DNA of 39,044 bases from Planctomycetota bacterium. GTDB taxonomy: Bacteria > Planctomycetota > Planctomycetia > Gemmatales > Gemmataceae. Position 1 is the stretch's first letter. Each line of letters opens with the position of its first letter. Both the position numbers and the translations under genes were made by a program. Location of the stretch: positions 1 through 39,044 of the forward strand of contig JACOUH010000199.1 in the NCBI GenBank assembly GCA_016177925.1, written 5' to 3'. This document shows, piece by piece, positions 29,949 to 38,483 of the stretch. The notes under the pieces were generated by a model. That model did no database searches. It was given only the letters and a program-made list of their open reading frames with translations, and was not told the DNA's origin.

Positions 29949-31187
29949 ATGATCGTCTCTGCGCTCGACCATCTGCAGTGTCGATTCCTTCGCATCCTGG
30001 CCCGCGCCAGCCGGCTGACGGGGTTCCTCCTCCTGGGCGCCTGCCTTCTTCTGGCGCGCGCCGACGAGCCAACCAAGGTGGAGGCCTGCCTGCGGGCGGC
30101 GCGGGAGGCACGCCGCGCTGGCCGCTACGACGATGCGCAGCGTCAACTGGAGTCGTTCCGGCTGCTGGGCCGGGGCACCCGCGCCAGCGGGTCGCGAGAG
30201 GTTTCCCGCCTGGAGCAATCCCTGATGCAGGCCCAGCAGGGGGACGTCGCTCCCGTCGAGAAGTACCTGCGCGGCTTGCTGGAGAAAAAAGATCGTCCGG
30301 AAGCCCTGTTCATTCTGGAGGCCCTGACGCGGGGGTATCTCGAGAACCTGCAGTTCGACGAGGCCCGGGCCTCCCTGAAGGAGTGGCGCGAAATGAAACC
30401 GCCCGACGCCCAGGGGTTCTACCTGCGTGGGTGGGCGCTGGAGCAATTGGCGGGCGACTTCGACAACTGGGGGCGGCGCAACGTTCCGCCCGATGCCGTC
30501 GAGGACTACCGCCAGGCGCTGGGAGCGGACCCGCAGCACGAGGGAGCGGGGTTGCGGCTGGGCGAGGTCCTGCTCCAGACCGGCAAGCTTGAGGAGGCAC
30601 GGGCGCTTTTCCAGGTCGTCCTCAAGCGGTCACCCGGCAACCCTGGGGGATTGCTGGGACTGTCGCGCTGCCTGCGCTCGCTGGGCAAACCCGACCAATC
30701 CCGGGCCCTGCTGGACAAGCTGCTCGAGAAGCATCCGCGTCACGTCGAGGCCCTGACCGAGCGCGCCCAACTCGACCTCGAAACCGGGAAGCTCGATTCC
30801 GCGTTGGCCCTCGTGCGCAAGGCCGTGGAACTGCGACCGTACGACTCCGCGGCCACTTACTGTCTGAGCCAGTGCCTGCGGCAGGTCGGCCGCCAGGCGG
30901 AAGTGGAACAGGTGACGGCCCGCTCGAACCAGATCATCAGAGACGAGGAGCGACTGCGGCAGCTCGAGAAAATGGTGCTTGGCAAGCCCAACGACCCCGC
31001 GTTGCGCTGCGAATCAGGAATCCTCCTGCTGCGCAACGGACGAGAGCAGGAAGGCGTCCGCTGGCTGAGGAGTACGGTGAGGATTGACCCGCGTCACCGC
31101 CCCGCGCACCAGGCCCTCGCCGAGCACTACGATCGCATCGGGAAAAGCGACCTCGCCGCGAAGCACCGCCGCCTCGCCCGCGAATGA
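29949..31187 (+). CDS. TPR-repeat exported protein, possible lipoprotein
   Basis: 412 residues from an ATG with a GGAGGT site seven bases upstream. After a basic lead comes a hydrophobic stretch with a lipobox-like LLLGAC (about residues 28-33), so it may be a lipoprotein or have a plain signal peptide ending in ARA. The rest is helical with tetratricopeptide repeats: EARRAGRYDDAQRQLESF, GAGLRLGEVLLQTGKLEEAR, GLLGLSRCLRSLGKPDQSRA, AQLDLETGKLDSALALVRKA. Such repeats hold proteins together; the partner is unknown. It overlaps by a few bases a short open frame leading into the PSCyt1 gene 57 bases away, so they are probably co-transcribed. Confidence 0.85.
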   Translation: MIVSALDHLQCRFLRILARASRLTGFLLLGACLLLARADEPTKVEACLRAAREARRAGRYDDAQRQLESFRLLGRGTRASGSREVSRLEQSLMQAQQGDVAPVEKYLRGLLEKKDRPEALFILEALTRGYLENLQFDEARASLKEWREMKPPDAQGFYLRGWALEQLAGDFDNWGRRNVPPDAVEDYRQALGADPQHEGAGLRLGEVLLQTGKLEEARALFQVVLKRSPGNPGGLLGLSRCLRSLGKPDQSRALLDKLLEKHPRHVEALTERAQLDLETGKLDSALALVRKAVELRPYDSAATYCLSQCLRQVGRQAEVEQVTARSNQIIRDEERLRQLEKMVLGKPNDPALRCESGILLLRNGREQEGVRWLRSTVRIDPRHRPAHQALAEHYDRIGKSDLAAKHRRLARE

Positions 31188-31243
31188 CCCGCGAGCGCTT
31201 CCAGGTAGAAGGTGTGGCGCATCCTACCTTTCGGAGTCCTGCC

Positions 31244-33454
31244 ATGCAGCGGCGGTCCTTGCTCTCGCCGTTCTTGCTCCTGCTTGTCGTCCCCGTTGCC
31301 CACGGAGAGGACAAGACCACGCTCTTCCGCGAGCAAGTGCGGCCGATCCTCCAGCGCTGCGTCCACTGCCACAGCGGTGACGAGCCGGCCTCGGGACTCA
31401 ACCTCAGCACGCGCCCGCTTGCCCTGAAAGGCGGCGAGTCCGGCCCCGCGTTGCGCCCCGGCCGGGCGAGGGACAGCCTCCTCTTTTCGATGGTGTCCTC
31501 GAAGAAGATGCCGCCGAAGAAATCGCTCGGCGCCGAGGAGATCGCCCTACTGCGGCGCTGGATCGACGACGGCGCCACCTGGGAGGGAACCGTCGAGCGG
31601 GTTCGCAAGCCGGTCACGGGCGAGGCGCGTCGCGCCGGGCCGGACTGGTGGTCGCTCCAGAAAGTCCGCCGCCCGTCCCTTCCGTCCGTCAAGCGCACCG
31701 AGTGTGCCCGCACGCCCGTCGACACTTTCGTGCTGGCCGCCCTCGAAGCGAAGGACCTGAGTCCCGCTCCGCCGGCCGACCGCGCCACCCTGCTGCGGCG
31801 CGTCACCTTCGACCTGACCGGCCTGCCGCCAACACTCGGAGAGGTCGACGCCTTCCTGAAGGACCAGTCGCCCGACGCCTTCGAGAAAGTCGTCGAGCGG
31901 CTGCTGGCGTCGCCGCACTACGGCGAGCGCTGGGGCCGACACTGGCTCGACGTTGCTCGCTTCGGCGAAAGCCAGGGCTTCGAGCGCGACAAGCTGCGCG
32001 ACCACGCCTGGCGCTACCGCGACTGGGTCGTCCGCTCCTTCAATGACGATAAACCCTATCCGCAATTTATCAAGGAACAGCTGGCCGGCGACGTCCCCCA
32101 CCCACACCCTCCCCCGCCGCGGGGGGAGGGCTGGGGAGGGGGGGCCGACGGCATCGTCGCAACCGGCTTCCTTGTCGCCGGGCCGTGGGACGAGGTCGGT
32201 GCCACGCAGCAGGGCGTCTTGATGCGGATGCGCGTCCGCGAGGAAGAGCTGGAGGACATGGTCAGCGCGACGGCACAGGCTTTCCTCGGCCTGACGGTCA
32301 ACTGCGCGCGCTGCCACGATCACAAGTTCGACCCCATCCTGCAGAAGGACTACTACCGTCTGAAAGCGGCCCTGGAGGGCGTGCGCCACGGTGACCAGGC
32401 GATCCTCACCCCGGCGCAGGCGAAGAAGCGAGACGCGATGAAGTCCCGGGGGCCGCCGCCGATGGCCTACGCGGCGAACCCTGTGCAGCCCGGCCCGACG
32501 CATGTCCTGATCCGCGGCGACATCGAGAAGAAGGGGACGCTGGTCAGCGCCGGCGGGCTCTCGGCAATCAAGGAGCCGTCGTCCGAGTGGGGGCTGGCAC
32601 CGGACGCGCCGGAAGGACTCCGGCGGCTGAAGCTGGCCGAGTGGATCGCGTCCCCTGAGCATCCGCTGACGGCACGAGTGATGGTCAACCGCGTCTGGCA
32701 GTGGCACTTCGGGCGTGGCCTCGTCGAGACGCCGAGCGACTTCGGCTTCAACGGCGGCAAACCGACACACCCCGAGTTGCTCGACTGGCTGGCGAGCGAG
32801 TTCACCGCTCGGGGATGGAGCATAAAATCACTCCACCGCCTCATCGTGCTGTCGAACGCTTATCAGCAGTCCTCGCGCTTCAACGCGCGGGCCGCGGCAG
32901 TCGACGCGGACAACCGGCTGCTGTGGCGCTTCGAGCCGCGTCGCCTGGAAGGCGAGGCGGTGCGCGACGCCATGCTGGCGGCCAGCGGCGAGCTGAATCA
33001 GGCGGTCGGTGGGCCGAGCTTCCGGCCGTTCACCGTCACCGTCTTCAACTCGCACTTCTACACGCTGACCGATCCGCTGGGGCCCGAGTTCAACCGCCGC
33101 ACCATCTATCGCATGAACGTCAATTCGGCGAAGAGCCCGCTGCTGGACGCCTTCGACTGTCCCGATCCCTCGGTGAAGATGCCGCGCCGCAGCACCACGA
33201 CGACGCCGTTGCAGGCGCTGGCGCTGATGAACAACTCCTTCGTGCTGCGGCAGGCGAGATACTTCGCCACCCGGGTGCAGCGCGAGGCCGGCGTCGGGGC
33301 GGAGCGACAAGTCGCGCTGGCCTACCGGCTAGCGCTGGGACGTGGCCCGAAGCCGGAGGAGGCACGCCAAGCGGTGGCGCTGGTGCGCGAACACGGGCTG
33401 GAGGGCTTGTGCTGGGCACTGCTCAACGCCAGCGAATTCCTCTACGCCGGGTGA
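31244..33454 (+). CDS. PSCyt1 / DUF1549 / DUF1553 exported protein
   Basis: 736 residues. A signal peptide (MQRRSLLSPFLLLLVVPVAHG) precedes a cytochrome c-like PSCyt1 domain with haem motif C39-V-H-C42-H43 and later MPPKK for the axial ligand. DUF1549 (about 160-370: FDLTGLPPT, HYGERWGRHWLDVARF, NCARCHDHKFDPI) and DUF1553 (about 445-735: LAEWIASPEHPLTARVMVNR, FGRGLVETPSDFGFNGG, STTTTPLQALALMNNSFV) follow. The family is a planctomycete speciality; members are secreted and may act on polysaccharides or as electron-transfer proteins, but no activity is proven. An extra GC-rich repeat (palindrome T) adds PHPPPPRGEGWGGG at about residues 285-301. The linker between the DUFs is short compared with many members. 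Start chosen for its GGAG site and signal peptide. Confidence 0.92.
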   Translation: MQRRSLLSPFLLLLVVPVAHGEDKTTLFREQVRPILQRCVHCHSGDEPASGLNLSTRPLALKGGESGPALRPGRARDSLLFSMVSSKKMPPKKSLGAEEIALLRRWIDDGATWEGTVERVRKPVTGEARRAGPDWWSLQKVRRPSLPSVKRTECARTPVDTFVLAALEAKDLSPAPPADRATLLRRVTFDLTGLPPTLGEVDAFLKDQSPDAFEKVVERLLASPHYGERWGRHWLDVARFGESQGFERDKLRDHAWRYRDWVVRSFNDDKPYPQFIKEQLAGDVPHPHPPPPRGEGWGGGADGIVATGFLVAGPWDEVGATQQGVLMRMRVREEELEDMVSATAQAFLGLTVNCARCHDHKFDPILQKDYYRLKAALEGVRHGDQAILTPAQAKKRDAMKSRGPPPMAYAANPVQPGPTHVLIRGDIEKKGTLVSAGGLSAIKEPSSEWGLAPDAPEGLRRLKLAEWIASPEHPLTARVMVNRVWQWHFGRGLVETPSDFGFNGGKPTHPELLDWLASEFTARGWSIKSLHRLIVLSNAYQQSSRFNARAAAVDADNRLLWRFEPRRLEGEAVRDAMLAASGELNQAVGGPSFRPFTVTVFNSHFYTLTDPLGPEFNRRTIYRMNVNSAKSPLLDAFDCPDPSVKMPRRSTTTTPLQALALMNNSFVLRQARYFATRVQREAGVGAERQVALAYRLALGRGPKPEEARQAVALVREHGLEGLCWALLNASEFLYAG
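32096..32146. repeat. Palindrome T inside the PSCyt1 gene
   Basis: CCCTCCCCC (32107-32115) and GGGGGAGGG (32122-32130) form a hairpin, with further C-rich left and G-rich right flanks pairing loosely. The word is close to that of palindrome J. It is in frame and adds a Pro/Gly-rich loop between AGDV and GIVATGFLV. Confidence 0.75.
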
Positions 33455-33479
33455 TCGGCATCGGTAGGACGAACGCGAG

Positions 33480-34016
33480 ATGAGCCAGGACGACGCCATG
33501 CACCAGAACCTTGTCACGGTCGAGACATTCAGCGACCAATTTCAGGCAGAATTGGCCCGGCAGCGCCTCGAACAGGCGGGCATCCCGACCTACCTGAATG
33601 GAGAGGCGACGACGGGGGCGTTCGTCGGGCTGGGGCGCAGCTTTTCGACGATCAAGCTGGAGGTCCGCGAGGAGGACCTGGAAAGGGCGCGGGAACTGCT
33701 CGCCAAGCCACCGCCGGGCATGCCGCCCGATGTCCCGGGCGTTTCCACCGGCCCGGAAGACCAGGACGAAGTGGAGCCAGAGCCGGACCCGGATTCAACC
33801 GAGGCCCTCACGGCGCGGGCCTGGAGAGCGGCCGTGCTCGGGATGTTACTATTCCCCCCCTGCTTGCACGTTTACTCGCTCTGGCTGATCGCCCGCGTCG
33901 CCGCACGGCCGGACGACATCAGCCCGGAGGGGACGCTCAAGATGTACGCCGCCCTCGTCCTGGATGGGCTGATCCTGGTTGCGGCAGCGTTCATTGTTCG
34001 AGCCATGCTCTACTGA
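33480..34016 (+). CDS. DUF2007-type signal-transducing-like protein with two membrane helices
   Basis: 178 residues. The N-terminal 75 residues (LVTVETFSDQFQAELARQRLEQAGIPTYLNGE ... IKLEVREEDLERARELL, quoted as AELARQRLEQAGIPTYL and VREEDLERARELL) match DUF2007, a small ferredoxin-like domain of unknown role. A proline/acidic linker follows, then two hydrophobic segments (AAVLGMLLFPPCLHVYSLWL and MYAALVLDGLILVAAAFIV) that should cross the membrane. A second ATG at 33498 is possible. It lies between the PSCyt1 gene and the DUF1501 gene, which normally adjoin, so it may have been inserted in that operon. Confidence 0.8.
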   Translation: MSQDDAMHQNLVTVETFSDQFQAELARQRLEQAGIPTYLNGEATTGAFVGLGRSFSTIKLEVREEDLERARELLAKPPPGMPPDVPGVSTGPEDQDEVEPEPDPDSTEALTARAWRAAVLGMLLFPPCLHVYSLWLIARVAARPDDISPEGTLKMYAALVLDGLILVAAAFIVRAMLY

Positions 34017-34054
34017 AAAGGTCGGCTTTCCGAAGCCGGGCGGAGACCAGTGCC

Positions 34055-35384
34055 ATGACATCAGACCGTATTCCGCTTCAGGCTCGCCGTCGTTTTCTCT
34101 GGGAAGCGGGCGGTCAGACGCGTCATCCAGATCTTCTGTCCCGGTGGCGTCAGTCATGTCGACACCTTCGACTACAAACCGGATCTCGCAAAGCACGACG
34201 GGAAGGAGATGACCGGCAAGGGCAAGGTCGATACCTTCTTCGGCAAACCCGGCCGGCTCATGAAGAGCCCGTTCGTCTTCAAACGCCACGGGCAATGCGG
34301 CGCATGGATGTCGTCGCTGTTCCCGCACCTGGCGATGTGCGTCGACGACATGACGTTCCTGCACGCCGTCGTCGCCAAGAGTTCCAACCACACGCCGGCC
34401 ACGTTTCAGATGAACACCGGCTTCACGATGAACGGTTTCCCCAGCCTGGGAGCGTGGCTGTCCTATGGCCTTGGCAGCGAAGGACAGGACCTGCCCGCTT
34501 ACGTCGTCCTGCCCGACTCGCGCGGCCTGCCCGCCGGCGGGGCGATCAACTGGTCGTCTGGCTTCCTGCCTGCGACTCACCAGGGGGTCGCCTTCCGAAC
34601 GTCCGGCGAACCGATCCCCGACCTGTTCACGCCGAAGGACGTCGCCCCCGCGCAGCGCAAGGCGAGCGTCGATTTTCTCGCCCGCATGAATAAGGACTTC
34701 CTGAAGGACAATCCCGGCGACAGCACGCTGGCGGCACGGCTGCGTTCCTACGAGCTGGCGGCGAAGATGCAGGTCAGCATCCCCGAGGTTGTCTCCTTCG
34801 ATCGCGAGTCGGCGGCGACGAAGAAGCTCTACGGTCTCGATTCGCCGGTGACGGAAGCCTTTGCGCGCAACTGTCTGCTGGCGCGGCGTCTACTCGAACG
34901 GGGCGTCCGCTTCGTGCAGCTGTACCACGGCGGGGCGTTCGGCGCGCCGCGCATCAACTGGGACGCCCACGAGAACGTCGTCGAGAATCACGGCAAGCAG
35001 GCGGCCATCCTCGACCGCCCCGTCGCCGGCCTGCTGAAGGACCTGAAGGCGCGCGGCCTGCTCGATGATACGCTGGTATTGTGGAACACCGAGTTCGGCC
35101 GGACGCCCTTCACCGAGGGCATCGGCGGCAAGGGCCGCGATCATCATCAGCTGGTCTTCACCTGCTGGATGGCCGGCGCCGGGCTCAAGCGAGGTTTCCG
35201 CTACGGTGCCTCCGACGAGTTCGGCTATCGCCCGGCGGAGGGAGCGGTCAGCATCTACGACTTCCACGCGACGGTGCTGCACCTGCTCGGACTCGATCAC
35301 AAGCGGTTGACGTTCTACCACAACGGCATCCAGCGCCGCCTGACCGACGTCCACGGCGAGGTGATCGGCAAGGTCCTTGCCTGA
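34055..35384 (+). pseudogene. DUF1501 gene with internal deletion and frameshift
   Basis: DUF1501 proteins are Tat-exported, alkaline-phosphatase/sulfatase-like, and usually pair with PSCyt1/DUF1549 genes. The ATG at 34055 has a GGAG site and starts MTSDRIPLQARRRFLWEAGG, a Tat motif. At about 34112 the family sequence jumps to another frame: AVRRVIQIFCPGGVSHVDTFDYKP, a core motif that normally follows about 30-40 residues later. In the first frame a stop follows soon after. From there the second frame is intact to 35384 (MTGKGKVDTFFGKPG ... FGRTPFTEGIGGKGRDHHQL quoted in part; GRDHH and DFHATVLHLLG are typical). A protein begun at 34209 would lack the signal and the first metal motif. I read the gene as broken. 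Confidence 0.75.
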
Positions 35385-35415
35385 AAGGCGCCACCTGCTT
35401 TGACAGGGAACGATC

Positions 35416-37959
35416 ATGCCTCGAACAATCGCTCGGCTGAGCTTCGCCTGGCTGCTCCTCATCCCAGGGCTGGCCGCGACCGCGGATGAGAAGTCGCCCG
35501 GGCCCCAGCGCCTCGACCGTTACGGCGACCCGCTGCCGTCTGGTGCCGTTGCCCGCTTGGGAACCGTGCGGCTGCTCGGGGGAAACGGAATCTGCGACAT
35601 GGTGTTCTCCCCTGACGGCAAGCTGCTGGCATCGGGCAGCGTCTCCGGGCCGCTCTACCTGTGGGATGGATCGACGGGAAGGGAGGTCCGGCAACTTGTA
35701 GGCGATGAGGACGAGGACAACCCGCTCAGCCGCATGCACTTGTCCCTTGTTTTCTCCCCCAATAGTAGACTGTTATTCGCCGGGAGCGATAGGGGCGTTC
35801 ATGTCTGGGAGGTGTCGACAGGCAAGGTGAGGCGCCCCCTCCGCAAGGATACCGGCGCGGTCCACGGGTTGGCCTGCTCTCCGGATGGCAAGAGACTTGC
35901 CACCGCTGGTGCTGATGGATGTATCCGTCTCTGGGAGGTCGCCAGCGGCAAGGAACTGCGCTGCCTGGAGGGACACAAGGGCGGGGCCTGGGCGGTTGCC
36001 TTTTCGCCGGACAGCAAGCGGCTGGCCTCGGTCGGTGCTGACGGCCTCCTTCATGTCTGGGACGTGGAGGGGAAGGGGCCTGCCACCCCTGGTGCTCCGT
36101 TGGGAGAGGGTGTGCGTTGGAGCATCGCTTTCTCGCCCGACGGCAAGTGGATTGCAGCGGGGTCGTCGGACCAGTGGATCGCCCGGGTCTGGGACGTCGC
36201 CACAAAGGAAGAAGTGGTACGGCTCAGCGTCAAGAAAACAGAACAACACTTCTTCGGCCACCCCGGCCCCGTTCCCTTCACGCCCCCCCTTGCCTTCACG
36301 CCGGATGGCCGGCACCTCATCACGGGGGGCGAGGACGGCGCGGTCCGTATCTGGGACCTTGCCCGCGGGAAGGAGGAGCGTTCCTTCCGCCTGGGGTGGG
36401 GGCCTGTTGGTTCTCTTGTACTGTCCCCTGACGGGAAACGACTCGCCTTGCCCGGTCGGAGGCTTCACCTGTGCGACCTCGCGACGGGGAAGGACATCTA
36501 TGAGCGAGCAGGGCACAGGAGCCCAGTTCAACTCGTTAGTTTTGCTGGGAACCAACGGCTGTGCTCCGTGAGTAGAGAGGGCCTTTCCTGTGGTCGGGCC
36601 TGCGAGTGGGACGCGACGACAGGAAAGGTGCTCTCGCAGCACACCTTATGGCCGACCTCGACCGCGCCTTATGTTCTCCCGCTCGCGCTGCGTGGTCGCC
36701 TCCTCGCCTCCATTGAGTTTGACAAGGGACCTGTCGTCTGGGACGTGAGAACCAACAAGCAGGTTTACTCGCTGCGGAGGTTCAAGAACGGGGGCTACCC
36801 ATTCGCCTTTTCTTCGGACGGCAAGACCGCTGCTTTCTCCGAAGAATTCGTCGGGAGCGACTACCAGGATGTGATCCGCGTGTGGGACCTCGTGCGGAAC
36901 GAGGAGGTCCGCCACTTCCTGGGTCATTCACGCTCCTTCGGTCATCTGGCTTTCTCGTCCAACGGCAAGAGGGTCGCGTCCGAGGATCGCATCAAAAAAG
37001 TGGCGGTGGTCTGGGACGTCGCCTCTGGTAAGGAACTGCACCGGTTTGACCTTGGCGAGGAGAGAATTTACCACCTTGAGTTCTCGCCGGATGGGGCACT
37101 CCTCGCAACGGCCTACCCTGAGCAAGGCCTCGTCCTTTGGGATGTCAACAGTGGGAAAAAGCTACGCGGCTTCACGTGGCAAGACAAGGATGGCGACTTG
37201 TGGGGCTTCCTCACGTTCTGGGGCATCGCGTTCGCCCCGGACAGTCGGAGCCTCGCCTCGATTGGCCCCGATGGCACCGTGTGGCTCTGGGAAGTCTGCA
37301 CAGGCCGCCGGCGCTGCCGTTTCGACGGACATCGGGTCGTGGTTACCTACCTGACGTGGTCGCCGAACGGCCGGCTCCTCGCCTCGGGCAGCGATGACAC
37401 GACGCTGCTGGTCTGGGACGTGACTGGCACCGCCAGCGACCCCGGCCGGTCGACGGAGCTGACGCGGGAGCAGTTGGCGTCGCTGTGGGACAACCTTGCC
37501 AGCGCAGAAGCCGCTCGGGCCTACCGCAGCATGAAGAAACTGGCCGCCTCGCCGCGGCAGACCACCACGTTCCTGGCTGAACGCCTCCGCCCGGCCCCTC
37601 CGGCGTCACGGGAACGGATGACCGAGTTGCTCGCTCGCCTCGATAGCCGGCAGTTTGCGGAGCGCGAGCGAGCCGTGCGCGAGCTGGAACGCCTGGGGGA
37701 TTCTGCCAAGGTCGCCCTGCTCAAGGCTCGCGCCGAGCGGCCGTCGCTGGAGCTACGGCAGCGGCTCGAACGGCTGCTCGAACGGCTGGACGGTGCCCTG
37801 AAATGGCAGACGCTCCGCGCGCTTGAGGTGCTCGAATGGCTCGGCACTCCAGACGTCCGTGCAGTGCTCCAGGAGTTTGCGGGGGGAGACGACTCGTCGC
37901 TGCTGACACGACAAGCGAAGGCGGCCCTCGCCCGCCTTCAGGGTAATGCCGGCGACTGA
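35416..37959 (+). CDS. Large exported WD40-repeat protein
   Basis: 847 residues from an ATG with an AGGGA site. A signal peptide (IARLSFAWLLLIPGLAATAD) is followed by about ten WD40 repeats, each with FSPDGKxLAS and a VWD or LWD end (FSPDGKLLASGSVSGPLYLW, SPDGKRLATAGADGCIRLW, FSPDGKWIAAGSSDQWI). These should form one or two beta propellers in the periplasm or cell surface. The last 180 residues, starting ELTREQLASLWDNLASAEAARAYR, are helical and of a type that follows WD40 repeats in many planctomycete proteins (RQTTTFLAERLRPAPP, LLARLDSRQFAERERAVREL). It is probably a scaffold; no enzyme motif is seen. It starts 31 bases after the DUF1501 gene and ends 26 bases before the next gene, in the same operon-like run. 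Confidence 0.92.
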   Translation: MPRTIARLSFAWLLLIPGLAATADEKSPGPQRLDRYGDPLPSGAVARLGTVRLLGGNGICDMVFSPDGKLLASGSVSGPLYLWDGSTGREVRQLVGDEDEDNPLSRMHLSLVFSPNSRLLFAGSDRGVHVWEVSTGKVRRPLRKDTGAVHGLACSPDGKRLATAGADGCIRLWEVASGKELRCLEGHKGGAWAVAFSPDSKRLASVGADGLLHVWDVEGKGPATPGAPLGEGVRWSIAFSPDGKWIAAGSSDQWIARVWDVATKEEVVRLSVKKTEQHFFGHPGPVPFTPPLAFTPDGRHLITGGEDGAVRIWDLARGKEERSFRLGWGPVGSLVLSPDGKRLALPGRRLHLCDLATGKDIYERAGHRSPVQLVSFAGNQRLCSVSREGLSCGRACEWDATTGKVLSQHTLWPTSTAPYVLPLALRGRLLASIEFDKGPVVWDVRTNKQVYSLRRFKNGGYPFAFSSDGKTAAFSEEFVGSDYQDVIRVWDLVRNEEVRHFLGHSRSFGHLAFSSNGKRVASEDRIKKVAVVWDVASGKELHRFDLGEERIYHLEFSPDGALLATAYPEQGLVLWDVNSGKKLRGFTWQDKDGDLWGFLTFWGIAFAPDSRSLASIGPDGTVWLWEVCTGRRRCRFDGHRVVVTYLTWSPNGRLLASGSDDTTLLVWDVTGTASDPGRSTELTREQLASLWDNLASAEAARAYRSMKKLAASPRQTTTFLAERLRPAPPASRERMTELLARLDSRQFAERERAVRELERLGDSAKVALLKARAERPSLELRQRLERLLERLDGALKWQTLRALEVLEWLGTPDVRAVLQEFAGGDDSSLLTRQAKAALARLQGNAGD

Positions 37960-37985
37960 TGATTGGAACACTTTGGAGAGGTCTC

Positions 37986-38483
37986 ATGCCCGGATTGACC
38001 TGCAACTGCTCACGCTGTGGCATCCTGCTGCGGCTGATGCACCCCGCCCCGCCGGGAGCCCCGATCCTCTGCGTCCATTGCGCGAGCTTGCGCGACGCCG
38101 CGCTCCGAGAGCCGCCGCGTGAGCGCGCCGCCCCGGAACAACAGAGCAGGCAGACGCCGCCGACGGAAGAGGCGCCCGCGCCGGTTGCTACAGAGCCGGT
38201 GGTCGGCGGTCTTGTCGAGGACCGCGCCTGGGAGCGGCTTCAGGCGCGGCAGCGGAAGAAAGCCCTCGGCGTGAGCCTCCTGGTGGTTGGGGGGCTCGTC
38301 GTGCTGCTGACGATCGTGTTGCTGATCGGCTCGGCGGGCAGGGGCTCGAAAAAGAAGGGACGCGAGCAGACTCCCGCAGGGGAGCGCGAGCAGCCGTCGG
38401 ACTCTCTGTCGCCGCGGCGTCAGGAGGAAGAGGACCCCGACGCTGGCGGGCCACTTCGGCCAATCCCCATTCCGGATCGATAA
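37986..38483 (+). CDS. Zinc-ribbon single-pass membrane protein, function unknown
   Basis: 165 residues. A GGAGAGG site lies five bases before the ATG at 37986, which is better than the earlier ATG at 37959 overlapping the WD40 stop. The N-terminus has two cysteine pairs, CNCSRCG and CVHC, a four-cysteine zinc ribbon. A charged, proline-rich linker is followed by one membrane helix (ALGVSLLVVGGLVVLLTIVLLIG, about residues 94-116) and a charged tail (SKKKGREQTPAGEREQ). Proteins of this layout are frequent in planctomycetes and not characterised. It is the last gene of the window's right-hand run. Confidence 0.8.
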   Translation: MPGLTCNCSRCGILLRLMHPAPPGAPILCVHCASLRDAALREPPRERAAPEQQSRQTPPTEEAPAPVATEPVVGGLVEDRAWERLQARQRKKALGVSLLVVGGLVVLLTIVLLIGSAGRGSKKKGREQTPAGEREQPSDSLSPRRQEEEDPDAGGPLRPIPIPDR

